A DNA stretch of 64,000 nucleotides from JAJFJD01 sp965228975 (GTDB lineage Bacteria > Pseudomonadota > Alphaproteobacteria > UBA8366), in NCBI GenBank assembly GCA_965228975.1, contig OZ245851.1, forward strand, positions 5,626,827 through 5,690,826, read 5' to 3'. The notes beneath the pieces were generated by a model. That model saw nothing but the letters and a program-made list of their open reading frames with translations. It was not told the origin of the DNA and searched no databases. A program made the translations under genes and the position numbers. Positions 32,237-41,789 of the stretch are shown here, one piece after another (within the stretch, counting starts at the first letter, position 1; each line of letters starts with the position of its first letter).

Positions 32237-33944
32237 CCCGGTCCGTCTCGAACTGATCAAGAACGCGATCGGGTCGGTCGTCGACGAGATGACGCTCACG
32301 GTGGTGCGGATCGCCTATTCGTCGATCATGCGCGACACAATGGACCTGTCGAGCGCCTTCTGCGACCGCGACGGGCGGATGATCGCCCAAGGCCTCAGCC
32401 TGCCGCTGCACCTGGGCTCGATCCCCGACGCCATGGATTGTGTGCTCGACCGCTGGGGAGGCGACCTGGCGCCCGGCGACGTGGTGGTTCTTAACGATCC
32501 CTATCATGGCGGCATGCACCTGCCGGACATCTTCATGTTCAAGCCGGTTTTCGCGGACGATGCGCTGTTCGGGTTCTCGGTCCTGGTGGCGCATCACAAC
32601 GACATGGGCGGCCGGGTGCCCGGCTCCAGCGCCGCGGACTCCACGGAAATCTATCAAGAAGGCATCCGCATCCCGCCGGTCAAACTATACGCCAAGGGAC
32701 AGCCCAACGAGACGCTGTTCGACCTGCTGCAACTCAACGTACGCCAGCCGGAAGTCATCCTCGGCGACGTGCAGGCGCAATACGCCGCCTGCCGCACCGG
32801 GGAACACGGTATGCTGGAGCTGGTGGAGCGCTACGGCGTAGCGGAACTGGAGGCGGCGTTCGACGCGCTGCTCGACTACAGCGAACGCGGCGCACGCGAC
32901 ATCATCGCCGCCATCCCGGACGGCGTGTACCGCTACACCGACTACCTAGACGACGATGGAATTCGTTTCGGCGAACCAGTGCCGATCGCCGTCGCCGTGC
33001 ATGTGGCAGGTGACGAGCTGACCGTCGACTTCGCTGGCAGTTCGCCCCAGGTGGCCGGCGCGATCAACTCGACCCTGTCCTTCGCCAAGTCGGCGATCTA
33101 CTTCGCGGTCCGCTCGATCATGGCTTCGGACGTACCGAACAACGCCGGTTTCTTCCGACCGATCCACGCCAAGGCCAAGCCTGGCAGCATCGTGAACCCG
33201 CAACCGCCCGGCGCCGTGGCGGCGCGCGGTGTCACCGGCTTCCGCATTATCGACGCGCTGGCCGGCGCGCTGGCGCAGGCGGTGCCGCATCTGGTGCGGG
33301 CGCCCGGCGAAGGCGGCACGACGAGCTACAGCATTGCCGGTTACGACGCGGACGGCCGCTATTCGCAGTTTCGCGAAGCCGTAATGGGCGCCTGGGGCGC
33401 CGGCCACGAGCGCGAGGGCATCGACGGGGTGGCCAACCCCGCCGCCAACATTAGCAACGCGCCGATCGAGGTCATCGAGAACATGGCGCCGATCCGGGTC
33501 GAACGTTACGAACTGGTGTCCGACAGCGGCGGTCCAGGACAATGGCGGGGCGGTCTGGGCGTGCTGCGCCAGCTTCGCTATCTCGGCGCCGGCGCGCGGC
33601 TGCAACTGCGGTCGGATCGGCGCGACCACACACCCTTCGGGATCGCTGGCGGCGGTTCGGGCCAAGCGTCGGATAACCGTTTCCACGATGGCGCCGGTTG
33701 GTCGCAACTACCGACCAAGTTCGTCCATCCGATGGCGCCAAATCAGGTGATCTGCCACATCACGGCTGGCGGCGGCGGGTTTGGCAATCCCTTTGCCCGG
33801 CCGGCGGAACGGGTGCTGGAAGACGTGCGCAACGGCAAAGTGAGCATCACCGCCGCGGCGCGGGACTACGGCGTCGCCGTGTCGCAAGACGGTCTCACGA
33901 TCGACCGGGCGGCGACCGACACGCTGCGCGGCCAAGCGACCTAG
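32226..33944 (+). CDS. hydantoinase B/oxoprolinase family protein
   Basis: A 572-residue HyuB-type subunit of an ATP-dependent amidohydrolase or carboxylase (N-methylhydantoinase, 5-oxoprolinase, acetone-carboxylase group). The start RFDPVRLELIKNAIGSVVDEM and the motifs SSAFCDRDGRMIAQ, LNDPYHGGMHLPD and HHNDMGGRVPGS are diagnostic, and the end ITAGGGGFGNPFAR is typical. The start at 32226 overlaps the lyase gene, implying coupled translation. HyuA follows six bases after its stop. The lyase in the same unit suggests the substrate yields an organic acid for cleavage. Confidence 0.92.
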   Translation: MRFDPVRLELIKNAIGSVVDEMTLTVVRIAYSSIMRDTMDLSSAFCDRDGRMIAQGLSLPLHLGSIPDAMDCVLDRWGGDLAPGDVVVLNDPYHGGMHLPDIFMFKPVFADDALFGFSVLVAHHNDMGGRVPGSSAADSTEIYQEGIRIPPVKLYAKGQPNETLFDLLQLNVRQPEVILGDVQAQYAACRTGEHGMLELVERYGVAELEAAFDALLDYSERGARDIIAAIPDGVYRYTDYLDDDGIRFGEPVPIAVAVHVAGDELTVDFAGSSPQVAGAINSTLSFAKSAIYFAVRSIMASDVPNNAGFFRPIHAKAKPGSIVNPQPPGAVAARGVTGFRIIDALAGALAQAVPHLVRAPGEGGTTSYSIAGYDADGRYSQFREAVMGAWGAGHEREGIDGVANPAANISNAPIEVIENMAPIRVERYELVSDSGGPGQWRGGLGVLRQLRYLGAGARLQLRSDRRDHTPFGIAGGGSGQASDNRFHDGAGWSQLPTKFVHPMAPNQVICHITAGGGGFGNPFARPAERVLEDVRNGKVSITAAARDYGVAVSQDGLTIDRAATDTLRGQAT

Positions 33945-33950
33945 GCCGCG

Positions 33951-36041
33951 ATGCTGTCCGGGGCGAAACGCGGCCTGCGGGTCGGTGTAGACATCGGGGG
34001 CACCTTCACCGATCTGGTGCTGCGCACACCGGACGGTCGGCTGATCAAGCGCAAACTGTCCTCTACGCCGGACGACTATGCCCGCGCCATCGTCGACGGC
34101 ATTACCTCGGTGGCCGGTGACGCGGCGGCGGACATCGACGAGATAGTGCACGCCACCACCGTGGCGACCAACGCGATCCTCGAGCGCACCGGCGCGAAGA
34201 CCGCCCTGGTCACCACCGAGGGCTTCCGCGACGTCCTGGAATTGCGCCGCATCCGCATCCCGCTCTCTTACGACCTGGATTGGGAAAAGCCGCCGCCCTT
34301 GGTCGACCGCGAACTCCGCTTCGAGGTGACGGAACGGCTGGACCACCTCGGCCATGTGCTGACACCGCTCGATACCGCCGGGCTTGACTGCATGGCGGCG
34401 GCGATGACGGCGGCGGGGACCGAGGCGGTCGCCGTCGTCCTGTTGCACGCCTATCGCAACTCGGCGCACGAGGAGCGACTCGGCGCTGCGCTGCGCGACC
34501 GCCTGCCCATCTGCCATGTTTCGCTGTCCTCCGACGTGCTGCCCGAAATCCAGGAATTCGAGCGGACCAGCACCACGGTCGTGAACGCCTATGTCCAACC
34601 GCTCATCGCGCGCTATCTCGGCACTCTGCGCGAGCGGCTGCAGGCGCGGGCGATTGCCGCCCCGATCCTGGTGATGCAGTCAAACGGCGGCCTGGTGCCC
34701 GCCGGCACCGCCGCCGAGCGCCCGGTCACGATCATCGAGTCCGGCCCAGCGGCCGGGGTGGTCGCCGCGACCAAGGTGGCGGCGCAAAGCGGCATTGAGA
34801 ATGTCATCACCTTCGACATGGGCGGAACCACGACCAAGGCGTCGATCATCGAACGCGGCGGCATTCTGCGGGCGCGCGACTACGAGGTCGGCGGGTCGAT
34901 CTCGGTGAGTAGCCGACTGGTGCGCGGCAGCGGGTATCTGCTCCGCATCCCGGTAATCGACATCTCCGAAGTCGGCGCTGGCGGCGGCAGCCTCGCCGCC
35001 CTTGACCCAGCGGGCGCACTGCGCGTCGGCCCGCGCAGCGCCGGCGCATCTCCCGGCCCCGCCTGCTACGGCCAAGGCACCGACCATCCCACCGTCACGG
35101 ACGCCAACCTCGTACTCGGCTACCTGCACGACGGGTCGCTGGCGGGCGGCGCGCTCGAGGTGGACAAGTCGCTCGCCGAACAGGCGGTCCGGACGCACGT
35201 CGCGACGCCTGCGCAGCTGTCCCTGCTGGACGCCGCCTTCGGCGTGCATGAGGTCGTGAACTCGAACATGGTGCGCGCGATCAAGACCGTCTCGGTCGAG
35301 CGCGGCCGCGATCCCGCCGACTTCGCGCTAATGGCCTTCGGCGGCGCCGGGCCGATCCATGCGGCCGGCGTCGCCGAGACGCTTAACATCCAACGCATCC
35401 TCGTGCCGCCGGCGCCGGGCCTGTTCAGCGCTTACGGCCTGCTGCACGCGGACGTGGAGCACCACGCCACCCGAACGGTGTTAACCGGCACGGCGGACGC
35501 CGACATCGACGCACTGCGGACCATCGCCGAGGGTATGCGCACGGCGCTGACCGAAAAGATTCAAGACGAAGGCTTCGACGCGGCGGCGATCGACCTCGGC
35601 TATTTCGCGGACATGCGTTATGCCGGGCAATCCTCGGAGTTGATGGTGCCGATCGACGGTGACGACCTGACGCGGGACGCCATCGCCGCGGCGGAGAACG
35701 CCTTCGAGCAGGAGTTCGAGCGGCTCTACCAGCATCGCGGCGCGCAGAAGGTCTTCGAACTGGTCAACCTGCACGCCATCGCCACCGTACAGCGCGACAT
35801 GCTGCGCGACGGAACGTGGCAACGCGCCTCCGTTGGGGACGACGGGGACGGCGTGCGACCGGTCTATTTCGGACCGCAGGCGGGATTGTTGGAGACGCGC
35901 CTAATGCGCCGAGATACGTTGTCGGCAACGCCGACGCCCGGACCGTTGATAGTCGAGGAATACGATTCGACCGTCGTGGTACCGCCGGGATGGCAGGCCG
36001 CGCGCGACGACTGGGACAACATCATCCTGACCCGCTGCTGA
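33951..36041 (+). CDS. hydantoinase/oxoprolinase subunit A
   Basis: A 696-residue HyuA-type ATPase subunit that phosphorylates the cyclic amide or ketone substrate. The acetate-kinase-like fold shows VGVDIGGTFTDLVL at the start, IVHATTVATNAILERTGA, FDMGGTTTKAS and the C-terminal GGAGPIHA. It pairs with the HyuB gene upstream. The length is normal for the family. No regulatory gene is adjacent. Confidence 0.92.
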   Translation: MLSGAKRGLRVGVDIGGTFTDLVLRTPDGRLIKRKLSSTPDDYARAIVDGITSVAGDAAADIDEIVHATTVATNAILERTGAKTALVTTEGFRDVLELRRIRIPLSYDLDWEKPPPLVDRELRFEVTERLDHLGHVLTPLDTAGLDCMAAAMTAAGTEAVAVVLLHAYRNSAHEERLGAALRDRLPICHVSLSSDVLPEIQEFERTSTTVVNAYVQPLIARYLGTLRERLQARAIAAPILVMQSNGGLVPAGTAAERPVTIIESGPAAGVVAATKVAAQSGIENVITFDMGGTTTKASIIERGGILRARDYEVGGSISVSSRLVRGSGYLLRIPVIDISEVGAGGGSLAALDPAGALRVGPRSAGASPGPACYGQGTDHPTVTDANLVLGYLHDGSLAGGALEVDKSLAEQAVRTHVATPAQLSLLDAAFGVHEVVNSNMVRAIKTVSVERGRDPADFALMAFGGAGPIHAAGVAETLNIQRILVPPAPGLFSAYGLLHADVEHHATRTVLTGTADADIDALRTIAEGMRTALTEKIQDEGFDAAAIDLGYFADMRYAGQSSELMVPIDGDDLTRDAIAAAENAFEQEFERLYQHRGAQKVFELVNLHAIATVQRDMLRDGTWQRASVGDDGDGVRPVYFGPQAGLLETRLMRRDTLSATPTPGPLIVEEYDSTVVVPPGWQAARDDWDNIILTRC

Positions 36042-36165
36042 TCCCGTCCAACTCGTTCCAGCCGTGGCCGCATTCCGCCACATCGGCTCCCGTCAGCCGG
36101 CTGTACCCGGCCACGTCGGCATACAGAATGGCCGCCAAATTGCGTGTGACGTTCTCGCCTCCCAT
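36022..36165 (-). pseudogene. class III adenylate/guanylate cyclase N-terminal fragment
   Basis: On the minus strand, ATG at 36165 begins a 47-codon frame whose RNLAAILYADVAGYSRLTGAD matches the start of the cyclase homology domain. The sequence then diverges and stops at 36022, inside the tail of the HyuA gene. Only the first of the metal-binding aspartates (ADVAGYS) is kept. It is best read as a truncated remnant left by rearrangement at the end of the hyu operon. Confidence 0.65.
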
Positions 36166-36503
36166 CACCCAAGCCCCGCTATAGAACGCGGTAGCTCGAC
36201 CTTAGCGGGCTTAGATGAAACGATCCATCAAGTCACGCATGGACTACGCGCACCGATGCTCAAAGTTGGAGTTCTGTTTCCCTCCGCATCAAACATCGAA
36301 TGTCCGCTTCTGGCTATATGCGGACATCGCAGTGCGCGACGCTGATGTCCTTTCCTGACCCGAAGGGGACTTCTAACCCTCCACATACATTAACCGGACC
36401 CTGATCCGGATAAGATCTTTCGCAATCCGTTATAGGAGCGCTGGTTTGTCGGACAAATCGAATTACCGGCATGTCTTGCGACAATACCAGATGCGCTAAA
36501 TGC
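36042..36503. other. intergenic stretch with decayed DNA
   Basis: About 460 bases containing the cyclase remnant and, at 36301-36326, a palindrome TGTCCGCTT...TATGCGGACA also found in other gaps. No intact gene. Confidence 0.5.
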
Positions 36504-37037
36504 TTAGGAGGAAACGATGCCGCGCTCCTTTAGCTTGGCCCGCATGAAAGCGTCGAGGCCACCCGCCATCAGGATTTCATAGGGTGGCGTGCCTTCCTCC
36601 CAAGCCTCTGCTTGAAGCGTTTCGCCGGTATCCAGATTCGTCACCGCTCCCGTGACGATATTCACTTCGATCCGCTGGCCTTCTTCGACAAACGCCGTAA
36701 TACCCGGTGCGACCAAAGTCGGGAGCCCTGTATTGACCGCGTTGCGCAGATGGATGCGGGAAACCGATTCTGCGAGGACTACGGCAAGTCCCAACGCCTT
36801 GAGGGATTGCGATCCGTTGCGGCTCGAACCGCAGCCGAAATTGATTCCGGCGACGAGGATATCGCCGGGCTGCACCTCGGACACGGCCCAGCCGGGACGA
36901 TTGGCTTCCATGCAGAATTTCGCCGCTTCCTCCGGTGAAATGCCGGGGTTCGCCAGCACCCTGTGGCCGGGCATCATAAAGTCGGTACTGACATGATCGC
37001 CGAATTTCCAGACGCGACCGGTTCTTACTGTTTCCAT
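36504..37037 (-). CDS. LeuD-like hydro-lyase small subunit
   Basis: A 177-residue swivel-domain subunit of the aconitase/isopropylmalate isomerase superfamily. It has DHVSTDFMMPGHR near the N-terminus and the substrate-specificity motif GCGSSRNGSQSLKALG. It partners the large subunit 22 bases upstream, and an AAAGGAG ribosome site precedes METVRTG. Related two-subunit enzymes isomerise isopropylmalate or hydrate homoaconitate, citraconate or dimethylmaleate. Placement beside two lyases rather than leuB/leuA argues against leucine synthesis. Confidence 0.88.
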   Translation of the reverse strand: METVRTGRVWKFGDHVSTDFMMPGHRVLANPGISPEEAAKFCMEANRPGWAVSEVQPGDILVAGINFGCGSSRNGSQSLKALGLAVVLAESVSRIHLRNAVNTGLPTLVAPGITAFVEEGQRIEVNIVTGAVTNLDTGETLQAEAWEEGTPPYEILMAGGLDAFMRAKLKERGIVSS

Positions 37038-37059
37038 CGCTTGTCTCCTTTCGGCCGCC

Positions 37060-38307
37060 TTACAAATATTCTCTGGGGTCGACGATCTCTCCCGCAATTG
37101 CGGATGCCGCCACTGTTGCCGGGCTTGACAGCCAGACATGCGATAGCGGACTTCCCATACGCCCCTTGAAATTGCGGTTGCTGCTTGAAATGCACGTTTC
37201 CCCGTCTCCCAGCACGCCGAGATGTCCGCCATAACAAGGTCCGCAGGTCGAGTGCTCCACAAGAGCACCGGCATTGATCAGAGTTTCCAGGTATCCTGCC
37301 TTGAGCGCCTCGCCGAATACTTCCTGCGAAGACGGGCTAACGAGCATGCGCACGTCCGGGTGAACCTTCTTGCCCTTGAGAATTCGTGCCGCAACTTCCA
37401 AATCCTCCAACCGGGCATTGGTGCAAGACCCAAGGAATGCCTGGTCAATCTTGACCCGCTCATTCCGTACGCTCTCGACTGGAACCCCATTGCCCGGATC
37501 GCCGGGGCGCGCCACCATTGGCGTAAGGTCGCTCAAGTCGAATTCATGCTCCGCTATGTAAGACGCATCCGGGTCCGCTGTCACATGCTCGTAGGAGCGG
37601 TCTACGCGGTCTTTCAGGAATGCGTCGGTCTTTTCGTCCGCTTCGAACAAGGCGAATTTCGCGCCGACTTCAACGCCCATATTGGTGACCGTCCAACGTT
37701 GCGCCATGGTCATCTGGCTCGCGACGGGGCCGACATATTCGACCGACCGATAGAGACCGTAATCGGTGCCCAGTTCGCTCGCGACCTTGAGAATGACGTC
37801 TTTTCCGACACACCAGGACGGCAAGGTGCCGTTCAGGATGACACGCACCGATTCCGGAACGCGGAACCAGAGTTCGCCGAAGGCAAGTACGTGGACCGAA
37901 TCAAGGTTGGCGTTGGTCACGCAGGCATTGAAGACGCCGCCGGCCGTCGAATGGGAATCGCATTGCGCGATCAATTCGCCCGGCGCATACATGCCATTCT
38001 CCGCAAAAACTTGGTGCAGAATACCGCCGCGACCGTACTCAAAAAAGTTCTTGATATCGTACTTCTTGATCAGCCGGCGCAGTTCTTTGACCTTATTCGC
38101 GGCGGCGATGGTCGGGGGCGGCGCCTGATGGTCGTCGACCATGAAAACCTTTTCCCTGTCCCACACGCGGTCTACGCCGAGTTTCTCTAGTTCAGGCAGT
38201 CTGTGGCCGCTTGTCGCATCGACCTTGCACCAGACATATTGGCCCGGCGTGACCGAATCCGCTCCCGCATGCGCGGCCAGAACCTTTTCCGCGATCGTCA
38301 TGCCCAT
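37060..38307 (-). CDS. LeuC-like hydro-lyase large subunit
   Basis: A 415-residue [4Fe-4S] hydro-lyase large subunit. The iron-sulfur cysteines appear in LGSCTNARLEDL and STCGPCYGGH, and the substrate loop CDSHSTAGGVFNA is present. The start MGMTIAEKVLAAHAG is conserved with the archaeal-type, methylbutane-tricarboxylate/dimethylmaleate-like branch of about 420 residues, not the longer bacterial LeuC of about 470. With the small subunit it should catalyse reversible hydration of a substituted maleate/itaconate-type acid. It sits downstream of two C-C lyases in one operon. Confidence 0.9.
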   Translation of the reverse strand: MGMTIAEKVLAAHAGADSVTPGQYVWCKVDATSGHRLPELEKLGVDRVWDREKVFMVDDHQAPPPTIAAANKVKELRRLIKKYDIKNFFEYGRGGILHQVFAENGMYAPGELIAQCDSHSTAGGVFNACVTNANLDSVHVLAFGELWFRVPESVRVILNGTLPSWCVGKDVILKVASELGTDYGLYRSVEYVGPVASQMTMAQRWTVTNMGVEVGAKFALFEADEKTDAFLKDRVDRSYEHVTADPDASYIAEHEFDLSDLTPMVARPGDPGNGVPVESVRNERVKIDQAFLGSCTNARLEDLEVAARILKGKKVHPDVRMLVSPSSQEVFGEALKAGYLETLINAGALVEHSTCGPCYGGHLGVLGDGETCISSSNRNFKGRMGSPLSHVWLSSPATVAASAIAGEIVDPREYL

Positions 38308-38340
38308 AGCGATCTCCTATCTGTTTTCCCGTGACGACCC

Positions 38341-39198
38341 TTAATCCGCTTGATCAACGGAATAGCGCTTCTCGAGGTCGTAAACCTCGGGTAGCCCCAA
38401 CAGGCTCGTTACTGAATTGAAGCGGTCGTTGTCACGTGGTTCGCCGATGCCGCGGCCCTCCTTGAGGTGACGCAGCGCCTGACAAACTGCCGCATAGGAC
38501 AACGCATGGCCGCCCCCCGTAATGGTGATCTTGAATCCCCGCGACGCCAGGTCCGCGGCAGGAAGCAGGCTTCCGTTGTAGAGGCAGGGCAAACCTTGTT
38601 CCACCAGGCGTGTCGTGTAGGTATCCAAATCGTCCAGCGTCTTGATCCCGTCGACGAAGATCATATCCGCGCCTGCCGCGTAATAGGCTTCGGAACGCCT
38701 GATCGCATCGTCCCAACCGTTCGGGGCAACGGCATCGGTGCGAGCGACGATCACCAATCCGGAGTCTGTCCGAGCATCCAATGCTGCCTTTACTTTCTGA
38801 ACATGCTCATCCATGGGCACACATTGTTTGCCCTCGAAGAACCCGCAACGTTTCGGGAAGATCTGGTCTTCCAGATGCATCGCTGCCGCCCCGGCCGTCT
38901 CATATTCCCGCACGGTACGCTGCGCATTGATCGCGTTGCCGTAGCCCGTATCGGCATCGGCGATGACCGGCACGTCCACGGCGTTGCAGATGTAGCCGAG
39001 GTTGGCTGCCATTTCGGCCATGCTGGTCAAGCCGACATCGGGCAGGCCAAGCTGTGCAGACGTGCCATGTCCCGTCATGTAGACAGCTTGAGCACCGTGT
39101 CCGGCGGCGATCATCGCGGTAAACCCGTCATATACGAAAGGCGCCAGGACCATACCGTTTGTCATAGCTTCTCGGAGTTGTGCGCCACGACCACTCAT
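38341..39198 (-). CDS. isocitrate lyase/PEP mutase superfamily lyase
   Basis: A 285-residue lyase of the same superfamily as its neighbour, with IADADTGYGNAIN and LEDQIFPKRCGF carrying the catalytic cysteine. It is clearly related to the upstream gene product in the central part (shared DQ.FPK.CGF.EGK, ARTDA.APNGW.DA, CLYNG), but differs at the C-terminus. The two genes overlap as ATGA. Tandem paralogues may form a heteromer or act on different acids from one pathway, such as 2,3-dimethylmalate or methylisocitrate. Confidence 0.86.
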   Translation of the reverse strand: MSGRGAQLREAMTNGMVLAPFVYDGFTAMIAAGHGAQAVYMTGHGTSAQLGLPDVGLTSMAEMAANLGYICNAVDVPVIADADTGYGNAINAQRTVREYETAGAAAMHLEDQIFPKRCGFFEGKQCVPMDEHVQKVKAALDARTDSGLVIVARTDAVAPNGWDDAIRRSEAYYAAGADMIFVDGIKTLDDLDTYTTRLVEQGLPCLYNGSLLPAADLASRGFKITITGGGHALSYAAVCQALRHLKEGRGIGEPRDNDRFNSVTSLLGLPEVYDLEKRYSVDQAD

Positions 39199-40076
39199 TG
39201 GGCAGGCTCCTTGTTTGCGTTAAGATCGTATAGCTGCTCCAGCTCGTAAATTTCAGGTACGCCGAGGATATCGTTCACGGTTTCCCCTTCGCCAAGCGGG
39301 CCGAATTGTGCGACCGTTTGGCGCGTGGTACCGGTACTATTGAGTTCTTGCATTGCCGCTGTTGCGCTCTTGAACACGGCGTGGAGCGATAGTCCCGCCA
39401 GAATCTGTATCTTAAAGCCCATCCTCCCCGCTTCCTCGGCAGTGACCAGACCGCCATTGTAAAGGCAGGGAACACCCTTCTGCGCCAGCTCACGGCTATA
39501 GGTTTCGAGCTCTTCAAGAGTCCGGATGCCGTCGATGAAGATGAGATCGGCGCCGGTCTCACGATAGGCGCGCGCCCGCGCCAAGGCGTCTTCCCACCCG
39601 TTCGGGGCTAGGGCATCTGTGCGCGCAATGATCACCGTATCCGAATCGGTTCGCGCGTCCAGGGCGGCGCGGATCTTTTGGACATGCTCCTCTAGCGGGA
39701 TGACTTCCTTACCTTCCATGAAGCCACATTTCTTCGGAAAGACCTGGTCCTCGATGTGGAACCCAGCGACACCGGCGCGCTCATACTCACGTACGGTGCG
39801 GCGGACATTGATGATGTTCCCATATCCCGTATCTGCATCAGCAATGACCGGGAGCCCCGTCGCGCGGCAGATATGCTTCAAATTTTGCACCATCTCGGTC
39901 TGGGTAATCAGTCCGACATCGGGGTAACCGTAGCGCGCCGCCGTGCCGAAGCCTGTCACATAGACTGCGTCGAACCCGGTGTGCTCCACCGCTTTCGCGA
40001 ACAGCGCGTTATAAACACCCGGCGCTAAGACGACGCCTTGTTCCATCAGCTGCCGTAACCGCGATGTACGCCGCAT
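39195..40076 (-). CDS. isocitrate lyase/PEP mutase superfamily lyase
   Basis: First gene of the four-gene lyase/hydratase operon, 293 residues. It has VIADADTGYGNIIN, HIEDQVFPKKCGFMEGK with the active-site cysteine, and IIARTDALAPNGW. The start at MRRTSRLRQLMEQG follows AAGGAG ten bases upstream; a longer in-frame extension lacks family similarity. Known relatives are methylisocitrate lyase, 2,3-dimethylmalate lyase and oxaloacetate decarboxylases. Its linkage to a LeuCD-like hydratase makes a dimethylmalate-type lyase the favoured but unproven reading. Confidence 0.86.
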   Translation of the reverse strand: MRRTSRLRQLMEQGVVLAPGVYNALFAKAVEHTGFDAVYVTGFGTAARYGYPDVGLITQTEMVQNLKHICRATGLPVIADADTGYGNIINVRRTVREYERAGVAGFHIEDQVFPKKCGFMEGKEVIPLEEHVQKIRAALDARTDSDTVIIARTDALAPNGWEDALARARAYRETGADLIFIDGIRTLEELETYSRELAQKGVPCLYNGGLVTAEEAGRMGFKIQILAGLSLHAVFKSATAAMQELNSTGTTRQTVAQFGPLGEGETVNDILGVPEIYELEQLYDLNANKEPAQ

Positions 40077-41100
40077 ACCAATGCTTCTCCTTTTTGATTC
40101 GATCTGTCGCGGCAATTCGTCCGCGCATCCCTGAGCGTAGCGCCTTCCGGCTGGCTGGCACAACATAGCCGGTTTCCCATGTTTACAGCTGAGTCGTGCC
40201 ATCCAATTTGCGGCAGGCCTTACGTGTGTTGTGCCTAATTGGGACATCCGGATTGTCGGGCGCAGTGTTTGCTACGTTCCTCGTAGACATTCACGAGCCA
40301 CAAGTATCGTGCCGGTTTTGCAGCGAAATTGGCCGGAAGGCCCTGTGGTTTCCTTGCGACACAACAAGATTTTGGCCATCGCGGTTGGTTGAATTCTAGC
40401 GCGATAATCTAGAATGGCGACGTCCGCTCTCCGCAATTACCGGACATCCGCGCGCTCGTTAGTGACGTCCGCTTCACCCTTGAAAGCCGACATTCGGTAT
40501 CGCTGTCTTCGATTACTGTTACCAGGGGAGGCCTGCCGATAGATGCCAAGCGCGTCTATTGCTCATACAAGGAGGAAGGATTGAGTATCTGCAACAAAAC
40601 ACCGCGACGCCGGCGCGGTCGATAATATTTAGGCCCGGTTTGTCCATAGAGTTCAATCTCACCCGCACCCCCTCTTGAGCCAGCAAAGCAGAGCGCGGAC
40701 CGCCTGCATGCTGTTTCACAGTTAGAAGATGTGCAAAAGCCAGGGTTGAAAAGATTTCTGGAACAACTCCGTGTACGAAAACAGTTTCAAACTGCTGGCG
40801 GCACGCGTGCGATTACCCGTGTCGGTCTCAGAGGAGGGGCACCCAGGGATTGGATCCCTTCTCCTTTAGTCTCCGCTAATTTCGGCGTCATAGTGAGTCG
40901 GGGAGTCTTTGCCTAGTCTCGAGTGGGCTTTGGTGAGACGACGGTAATCCGGATAACAATGCCAACAGCATATTTCACCAGAGCATCATGCATGAACCGC
41001 GCTGCCGCCCCAACAACCCGGCCAAGAAGTTCTTTCCAGCTTTGGCTGCGTTCGGACCCGTAAAATCACGCCCGCCGAACACGATTGTATCGCGATAACG
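40077..41100. other. gene-free kilobase
   Basis: I find no credible coding frame on either strand. It includes the promoter region of the lyase operon and two copies of a TCCGCT...GGACAT-type palindrome (40421-40446, 40466-40495). Base composition is less GC-rich than the neighbouring genes, which suits decayed DNA. Confidence 0.5.
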
Positions 41101-41460
41101 TCACCCGGCACGGATGTGCGGCAAATCAGGTAGGTGCCAACCCGCACCCAAATCGAAATGTCTGACGGAACATTCGTCGATTAGGTCCGCATAACCCGCA
41201 GGCAGGTACGAGCTTTGCCAATCCTCGCCAAAACGGTCTTTGACAGCGCTTAGGTCATTCCAAACGGAGCCGAATACGAACAGATCCTCGTCACCCGCAA
41301 CGCTCGGTCCGTAGAAATATCCGACATTGCCCGGCTTGTCCCGGACCACCTCGATGGATGTGGTCGCGAACTTTTGCGCTAGCTCGTCTCCACGGCCTCG
41401 CTTGGCCCGTGCTTCGAACAATCGCAAAACGAGTCCGCTTGATGTGTTGTCTTGCTGCAT
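41101..41460 (-). CDS. small antibiotic-biosynthesis-monooxygenase-like protein
   Basis: A 119-residue protein with a ferredoxin-like, dimeric alpha/beta-barrel pattern: RLFEARAKRGRGDELAQKF, then VVRDKPGNVGYFYG and FVFGSVWNDLSAVKDRFGEDW. These match ABM/YgiN domains, which act as cofactor-free monooxygenases or small-molecule binding proteins. ATG at 41460 is chosen; an in-frame GTG six bases earlier is possible. It stands alone between a gene-poor region and the hemerythrin gene. The function is not predicted beyond the fold. Confidence 0.6.
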   Translation of the reverse strand: MQQDNTSSGLVLRLFEARAKRGRGDELAQKFATTSIEVVRDKPGNVGYFYGPSVAGDEDLFVFGSVWNDLSAVKDRFGEDWQSSYLPAGYADLIDECSVRHFDLGAGWHLPDLPHIRAG

Positions 41461-41789
41461 TCGCACATGCCCTCGAGCAATGAAGTCCGGTTGAGTCGTT
41501 GGTTTTTGACAGTGTCAGGAAATTGACCAGCGAAAGGTAAAGCAAACTTCATCGCCTCAATAATGAATTTGTATGATGACATGATCTGAAATCCAGATAT
41601 GCCAAATATCGCGACGCTTTCGTCGTCCGAGTTCGAGGGGCGCCTCTCGAAAGTGGCAATCTCGCCCTGAATCGCCATCCCGAACCCGGTGTGTTACCGT
41701 TTCGGTCGATAATCGAGACGGTGGCGCAAGTCTCTGGCAAACGACGGCTGCGGGCTCCATGGGGGGCACCGGGGCCGGAAGGAGTGCAC
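41461..41789. other. intergenic stretch between divergent genes
   Basis: About 330 bases without a gene. It presumably holds divergent promoters for the ABM-like and hemerythrin-like genes. Confidence 0.4.

Noticed and set aside
40077..41100. Short open frames of 60-70 codons in the gene-free kilobase
   Set aside because: No ribosome sites, no family resemblance, atypical composition.
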